Source: an uncultured Spirochaetaceae bacterium (GTDB lineage: Bacteria > Spirochaetota > Spirochaetia > Treponematales > Treponemataceae). Taken from it: a stretch of 64,000 bases of DNA. The notes beneath the pieces were generated by a model that was given only the letters and a program-made list of their open reading frames with translations, had not been told where the DNA came from and made no database searches. This document shows, one piece after another, positions 60,032 to 64,000 of this stretch. How positions within the stretch are numbered: position 1 is the stretch's first letter; the number at the start of each line of letters is the position of its first letter. The position numbers and the translations under genes are program-made. The stretch lies in assembly GCA_902766125.1 (NCBI GenBank), contig CACXCG010000054.1, forward strand, positions 1-64,000, given 5' to 3'.

Positions 60032-61498
60032 TTAACACCAGTCGTTTACGATTCGTAAGATTGCAGAGCCAAACCGTTCTGCTTTTACCTGTCCTATGCC
60101 GTAGCATCTGCATAACTGGCTTATGGAATGCGGTTTGTGCCTGCTTATGTCCAAAAGTGTTTTGTCTCCAAAGATAACATACGGTGGAATGTTCATTTCA
60201 TCTGCCAGTTTTCGCCGCCATGCTTTGAGTGCTTTTGCAATATTCTGTTCTGTTTCGTCAGTCTCTGCAATGCGCAACTGTTTAGGTTCAGATGCAATGC
60301 CGTATGCACAGATGTCACAGCAGCACTGTCTTTCCTGCGGAATAAATTCCATTTCTCCAAAATACGAAAGCAGCTGTTTTCTGCGGCACTGTGTGCTTTG
60401 TGCAAACAGAATCATCTGCTGTAATAAAAATTCTGACTGTGCGGGATTTGCACTGCCTTCAAAAAAGTACTGTATCTTGTGAATGTCTGCAGGGCTGTAC
60501 AAAAGAAGTGCGCTTGCCGGAAGACCGTCTCTGCCTGCACGTCCAATTTCCTGATAGTACTGTTCGATTGATTTGGGAAGCGAGTAGTGCAGGACAAAAC
60601 GTACGTCGGGTTTGTTGATTCCCATGCCGAATGCAACGGTTGCGACCATGATATCTGCCTTTCCTTTTATAAACTGATTCTGATTGTGCCGTCTTTCTGC
60701 ATCGCTTAAGCCTGCGTGGTAAGGAAGTACATTAAAGCGTTTTTTTCTTAGAAAGGTGTATAATTCGTCTACCTGTTTTCTTGAAAAGCAGTAGATAATG
60801 CCACTTTCGTCTTTGTGGCGTAAAAGAAATTCAATAACCTGCTGTTCACCGTCGGTCCGCTGTTTTACTTCCAGAAAAATATTTTCACGGTTAAAGCTTG
60901 AAACCAGCACTGCGGGATCCTGCATGTCTAAAATCCGTATGATGTCGTTTCTGACCTGAGCGGTTGCAGTTGCAGTAAGCGCAAGACAGACTGTGTGCGG
61001 AAACTGCTTCCGTATGTTTGCAATTTCAAGATAGTCGGGTCTGAAGTCATGTCCCCATTCGCTTATGCAGTGGGCTTCGTCTATGGTAATGCAAGAAAGG
61101 GTTACTCCTTCGCTGTGCAATAAGTCAGACATTGTCTGTGTATTTAGTTTTTCGGGAGATACATACAGCAGTTTAAGGCTTCCGTCTTTTATGCTGTCTA
61201 TGGTATTGAAGTACTGCGTTCGGTCAAGCGAAGAATTTAAAAATGCAGCGTTAACTCCTGCTGCATTCAGTTGCGAAACCTGATCTTCCATGAGCGAAAT
61301 AAGCGGAGAGACAACAACCGTAAGTCCTTTAAGAAGCAGAGCCGGTATCTGATAGCATAACGATTTTCCGCCGCCGGTAGGCATAACGGCAAGTGTGTCG
61401 CGACCCTCAAGTACGTTTTGAATTACTTCGCGCTGTAAGGGACGGAATGAGTCGTATCCAAAAACAGTTTTCAGAATCTGTTCTGCATTTGACAGCAT
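60032..61498 (-). CDS. recQ: ATP-dependent DNA helicase RecQ
   Basis: A superfamily 2 helicase. Motif I is MPTGGGKS, motif II is IDEAHCISEWG and motif VI is QEIGRAGRDG. A zinc-binding CCCDICAYG region and an HRDC domain close the protein. I start at 61498 because AGGAGG lies five bases upstream and the product begins LSNAEQILKTVFGYDSFRPL. The frame is open to 61606, and a TTG at 61579 lies six bases after the -10, so an extended leaderless form is possible. Confidence 0.93.
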   Translation of the reverse strand: MLSNAEQILKTVFGYDSFRPLQREVIQNVLEGRDTLAVMPTGGGKSLCYQIPALLLKGLTVVVSPLISLMEDQVSQLNAAGVNAAFLNSSLDRTQYFNTIDSIKDGSLKLLYVSPEKLNTQTMSDLLHSEGVTLSCITIDEAHCISEWGHDFRPDYLEIANIRKQFPHTVCLALTATATAQVRNDIIRILDMQDPAVLVSSFNRENIFLEVKQRTDGEQQVIEFLLRHKDESGIIYCFSRKQVDELYTFLRKKRFNVLPYHAGLSDAERRHNQNQFIKGKADIMVATVAFGMGINKPDVRFVLHYSLPKSIEQYYQEIGRAGRDGLPASALLLYSPADIHKIQYFFEGSANPAQSEFLLQQMILFAQSTQCRRKQLLSYFGEMEFIPQERQCCCDICAYGIASEPKQLRIAETDETEQNIAKALKAWRRKLADEMNIPPYVIFGDKTLLDISRHKPHSISQLCRCYGIGQVKAERFGSAILRIVNDWC

Positions 61499-61585
61499 GT
61501 CATCCTCCTGCATGCATTCTTCTTGCGGACTTTCGAGCAGCATAGCCGTGCGTGCGGCAGTAATGCGGATTGCGTTCAATAAGAT

Positions 61586-61614
61586 AGTATAGCGGACTGA
61601 ATCCAAAATGTCAC
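61586..61614 (-). promoter_or_regulatory. recQ promoter
   Basis: On the minus strand GTGACA-N17-TATACT. An in-frame TTG stands exactly six bases beyond the -10 (61577-61579), and the preferred ATG is about 80 bases further in. Confidence 0.6.
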
Positions 61615-61617
61615 CTC

Positions 61618-61646
61618 TTGCAATTTGTCATACGCTTTGTTATACT
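61618..61646 (+). promoter_or_regulatory. tRNA-Leu promoter
   Basis: TTGCAA-N17-TATACT, twelve bases before the tRNA. It abuts the divergent recQ promoter. Confidence 0.7.
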
Positions 61647-61657
61647 GCACCCAGTGA

Positions 61658-61740
61658 GCCGGTTTGGTGGAATGGTAGACACGACAGACTCAAAATCTGT
61701 TGCGCGCGAGCGTGTCTGAGTTCAAGTCTCAGAACCGGTA
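61658..61740 (+). tRNA. tRNA-Leu (anticodon CAA)
   Basis: The acceptor arms GCCGGTT and AACCGGT pair, with A as discriminator base. The D arm contains GGTGGAATGGTAGAC. The anticodon arm ACAGA-CTCAAAA-TCTGT places CAA at 34-36. A long variable arm is typical of class II tRNAs, and the T arm is CTGAG-TTCAAGT-CTCAG. The CCA end is not encoded. It reads UUG codons. Confidence 0.95.
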
Positions 61741-61746
61741 TAACAT

Positions 61747-61773
61747 GCGGACTGTATGTGGTCCGCTTTTTTT
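61747..61773 (+). terminator. tRNA-Leu terminator
   Basis: GCGGAC pairs with GTCCGC over an eight-base loop, followed by seven T residues. It ends just inside the comM stop on the other strand. Confidence 0.85.
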
Positions 61774-63313
61774 ATTCCTCAAGAAAATCCCAGTTTAATC
61801 CTCCTTCTGTTTTTCGTAAGTCTATTGCTTCTGTCATGTGTTCCGTGCAGATAGTGTCTTTTTCTTCCATGTCAGCGATAGTGCGGGCAAGTTTCAGACA
61901 GGAACTTTTTGCGCGTGCAGAAAACGAATATGTTTCTGCTGCTTTTTCTAGTGCATCTTTTGCTCCTTCTGTGCAGGTGCAGAACTGTTCTATCTGTGCA
62001 ATAGTAAGCTGTGCATTCCGTATGTGCTGTCGTGTCCGCTGCCGGTGTACTGCACTTGCAATCGGTTTACGAAGCTGTTCTGTGGAGACTGTGTATGAAC
62101 TGTTGCTTTCGGTTTTTGACTGAACATGTATGCGGATATCAATGCGGTCAAGAAGCGGTCCTGAAAACTTTTTCCAGTACTGTTCTATGCTGTGCGAAGA
62201 ACACAGACATAACTTGTCTTTTGAACCAAATGCTCCGCAGGGGCAGGGGTTTGTTGCCATTAAAAGCTGAAATCGAGACGGATAGGTTGTAGCACGTCCT
62301 GCACGGCTTAAGGTAATACTTCCGGTTTCTAACGGAACACGCATCATCTGCAAAACTGAACTGCGGAATTCTGCCGCTTCGTCAAGGAACAGAACTCCGT
62401 TGTGCGCAAGTGAAATTTCTCCGGGCATGCAGTGAGATCCTCCTCCGCACAAACCCTCAAGACTTGCGCTCTGGTGAGGCTGTCTGAACGGCGGTGTACG
62501 GATGAGTGTTGTTCCCGGCGAAAGTAATCCTGCAATGGAATGAATGCGCGTAACCGATTGTGCTTCCTGAGAAGTCAGTAACGGTAACAGGGTGTAAAAC
62601 CGCTGCAAGGCAAGTGTCTTTCCGCAGCCCGGTGGTCCGAAGGCAAGCAGATTGTGTCCTCCTGCGGCTGCAATCTGTAATGCGCGTAACAGCTGCTCCT
62701 GTCCCTGAATTAAGGCATAATCTTCGGAACTGGAGTATGGTGCAAACTGAACAAGGTCGTCATTCTGATTCTGCTGTTCTGTCTGAGCAGAAAAACAGCT
62801 TTCGTCGGTAAGCACTTTAAATGCTTCCCGCAGACTGTCTGCACCAAAAACCTGCATGCCGCTTATTCCGCAGGCTTCTTCTTTGTTTGCATGGGGAATA
62901 ATACACTTGTGTATTCCTGCTTCAAGGGCGGTAGTGACAGCTGCATAGATTCCCCGTACCGGACGCACGTTTCCGTTCAGCTCAAGTTCTCCCATAACAA
63001 GCACCTGTTCATCTGACGGGACTGTGTCTGTCTGAGCACAGGACTGAGCCTGAAGAACTGCCAATGCTACCGCTAAGTCAAAACCGGCACCTTCTTTGCG
63101 CAAGTCTGCAGGGGAAAGACTTATGAGTACCCGTTCCGGCGGAAATTCAAACCCGCTGTTTCTGATGGCACTTCTCATGCGTTCCCGCGATTCTTTTACC
63201 GCACCGTCAGCAAGACCGACCATATCCACTGCAGGAATTCCCCGGCGGACATCTACATCAACATGAACCAGCGCACCTTCATATCCGAAGGGCGAAAAAC
63301 TGACTATATTCAT
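61772..63313 (-). CDS. comM: YifB/ComM-family Mg-chelatase-like AAA+ ATPase
   Basis: In competent bacteria ComM is a helicase that aids integration of donor DNA. The N-terminal Lon-like domain opens IVSFSPFGYEGALVHVDVDV. The Walker A is FGPPGCGKTL, Walker B is GVLFLDEAAEF, and the C-terminal Mg-chelatase domain ends GGLNWDF. I start at 63313, where GGAAGGTG precedes the ATG. The frame is open to 63328. No competence gene is nearby. Confidence 0.92.
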   Translation of the reverse strand: MNIVSFSPFGYEGALVHVDVDVRRGIPAVDMVGLADGAVKESRERMRSAIRNSGFEFPPERVLISLSPADLRKEGAGFDLAVALAVLQAQSCAQTDTVPSDEQVLVMGELELNGNVRPVRGIYAAVTTALEAGIHKCIIPHANKEEACGISGMQVFGADSLREAFKVLTDESCFSAQTEQQNQNDDLVQFAPYSSSEDYALIQGQEQLLRALQIAAAGGHNLLAFGPPGCGKTLALQRFYTLLPLLTSQEAQSVTRIHSIAGLLSPGTTLIRTPPFRQPHQSASLEGLCGGGSHCMPGEISLAHNGVLFLDEAAEFRSSVLQMMRVPLETGSITLSRAGRATTYPSRFQLLMATNPCPCGAFGSKDKLCLCSSHSIEQYWKKFSGPLLDRIDIRIHVQSKTESNSSYTVSTEQLRKPIASAVHRQRTRQHIRNAQLTIAQIEQFCTCTEGAKDALEKAAETYSFSARAKSSCLKLARTIADMEEKDTICTEHMTEAIDLRKTEGGLNWDFLEE

Positions 63314-63388
63314 CTTTACACCTTCCACTTATGTATATGGCACCGGATTTCAAAAATGACCACAAAACAGGCCGAATTCTGCAAATAG

Positions 63389-63417
63389 TTGAATTTTATG
63401 CCTAAAAAAGGTATCCT
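63389..63417 (+). promoter_or_regulatory. gatC promoter, leaderless
   Basis: TTGAAT-N17-TATCCT, then six bases to the ATG at 63424. Confidence 0.72.
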
Positions 63418-63423
63418 AGAGCC

Positions 63424-63738
63424 ATGAGCAACGAGATGAAAAAGGTTGACCAGACGACACTGGAAAATCTGCTGTATCTGTCACGTCTTTCTCCGGAAAG
63501 CACTGATATGGAAACCCTGAAAAAACAGGTTGATGAAATTGTCGGTTATTTTGAAATTCTGTCAAAATATGATGACAGCGAAAATCCCTACGATGCATAT
63601 CCTACGACTCAGGCAGAAAAACTGCGCGAAGATGAAGTTGTTGCAGGACTTGAAATGCACGATGTTAAGAAAGTAAACGAACAGAACTTCCTTGACGGAT
63701 ATTTCCAGGTTCCAAAAGTCCTGGGCGAAGGAGCCTAA
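63424..63738 (+). CDS. gatC: Asp-tRNA(Asn)/Glu-tRNA(Gln) amidotransferase subunit C
   Basis: GatC holds subunits A and B together in the enzyme that turns Glu-tRNA(Gln) into Gln-tRNA(Gln). It has 104 residues and the family's pattern: TLENLLYLSRLSPES, then KKQVDEIVGYFEILSKYD. asnS is present in this window, so glutamine charging is the likely need. gatA begins one base after its stop. Confidence 0.92.
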   Translation: MSNEMKKVDQTTLENLLYLSRLSPESTDMETLKKQVDEIVGYFEILSKYDDSENPYDAYPTTQAEKLREDEVVAGLEMHDVKKVNEQNFLDGYFQVPKVLGEGA

Positions 63739-63739
63739 G

Positions 63740-64000
63740 ATGTTTTATACAATAGAAGAAGCAGTAAGCGCTCTTAAAGCCGGAACAGTTACCAGTCACG
63801 ATCTGGTAAAAGAATCCCTTGATACTTTTGAAAATGACCGCACGTCAAAAATTCCGCTGAATGCATTTATCGAAATGTATGACGATGCCCTGTCCCGCGC
63901 AGATGATGCAGATAAAGAAATTGCACAGGCACGTTCAGAAAATTCGCTTGACCAGCTGTTTGCTCAAAAGCCGCTTTTAGGTCTTCCGTTTGCAAACAAG
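63740..64000 (+). CDS. gatA: Asp/Glu-tRNA amidotransferase subunit A, 5' part
   Basis: This is the start of the amidase subunit. It begins MFYTIEEAVSALKAGTVTSH and reaches KPLLGLPFANK, the conserved stretch before the catalytic Lys-Ser-Ser triad. The window ends there. GAAGGAG lies upstream of the ATG, inside the end of gatC. Confidence 0.92.
   Translation, partial: MFYTIEEAVSALKAGTVTSHDLVKESLDTFENDRTSKIPLNAFIEMYDDALSRADDADKEIAQARSENSLDQLFAQKPLLGLPFANK

Overview
The window reads as a piece of a Treponema-type spirochaete chromosome, probably a gut or rumen carbohydrate user. I base this on the many short signal peptides with spirochaetal-style lipoboxes, a PurE that looks like the class II (CO2-dependent) enzyme known from Treponema denticola, a PilZ protein, and phosphorolytic glycoside enzymes (GH94, two GH130, a cellobiose 2-epimerase, a GH2). 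There is no rRNA, CRISPR array, prophage or transposase gene. One tRNA is present.

Layout. 1-600: gene-free, repeat-rich leader DNA. 611-2751: rplM-rpsI-recX, then an excisionase/receiver regulator. 2800-8560 (minus): SppA, DUF975, CYTH, a YD-repeat protein and a GH94 cellobiose phosphorylase. 8677-12247: lysA-proC, a small membrane protein, an SH3 lipoprotein and a membrane-protein remnant. 12360-17330: ilvC, vWA protein, two lipoproteins, rpsU and a gutted nudC. 17419-23506: an accessory block with a membrane LuxR-type regulator and its partner, facing an operon of three lipoproteins and an omptin broken by one in-frame stop. 23576-35007: purE, pyrG-guaA, PilZ and YihY-cNMP proteins, asnS, a YibQ-like deacetylase and tsaD. 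35004-40033: mannobiose pathway genes (two divergent GH130 phosphorylases and a cellobiose 2-epimerase) around a class III cyclase. 40128-46185: AT-rich secreted protein, CDF exporter, small genes, pseudouridine synthase, thrH-fhs. 46270-52439: phoH-pgpH-ybeY-corC-TPR operon. 52444-64000: FN3 protein, hpf, rpoN, DUF1015, GH2, recQ, tRNA-Leu, comM-type gene and gatC-gatA.

Two patterns cut across the annotation. First, many first-in-operon genes have a sigma70-like -10 hexamer only 6 bases (6-8) before the start codon, usually with a -35 exactly 17 bases further up. Their transcripts should begin at the start codon, so leaderless initiation looks common here, while internal genes carry ordinary Shine-Dalgarno sites. 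Second, several intergenic regions are filled with abutting perfect hairpins (1-70, 146-320, 25050-25171, 30993-31102, 33849-33953). Three share an AGTCGCA...GATTTT block, and two also share a 20-base motif in the same order, so they look like one dispersed repeat family. One copy sits between two 39-bp copies of the tsaD 5' end, and others use coding 3' ends as hairpin arms.
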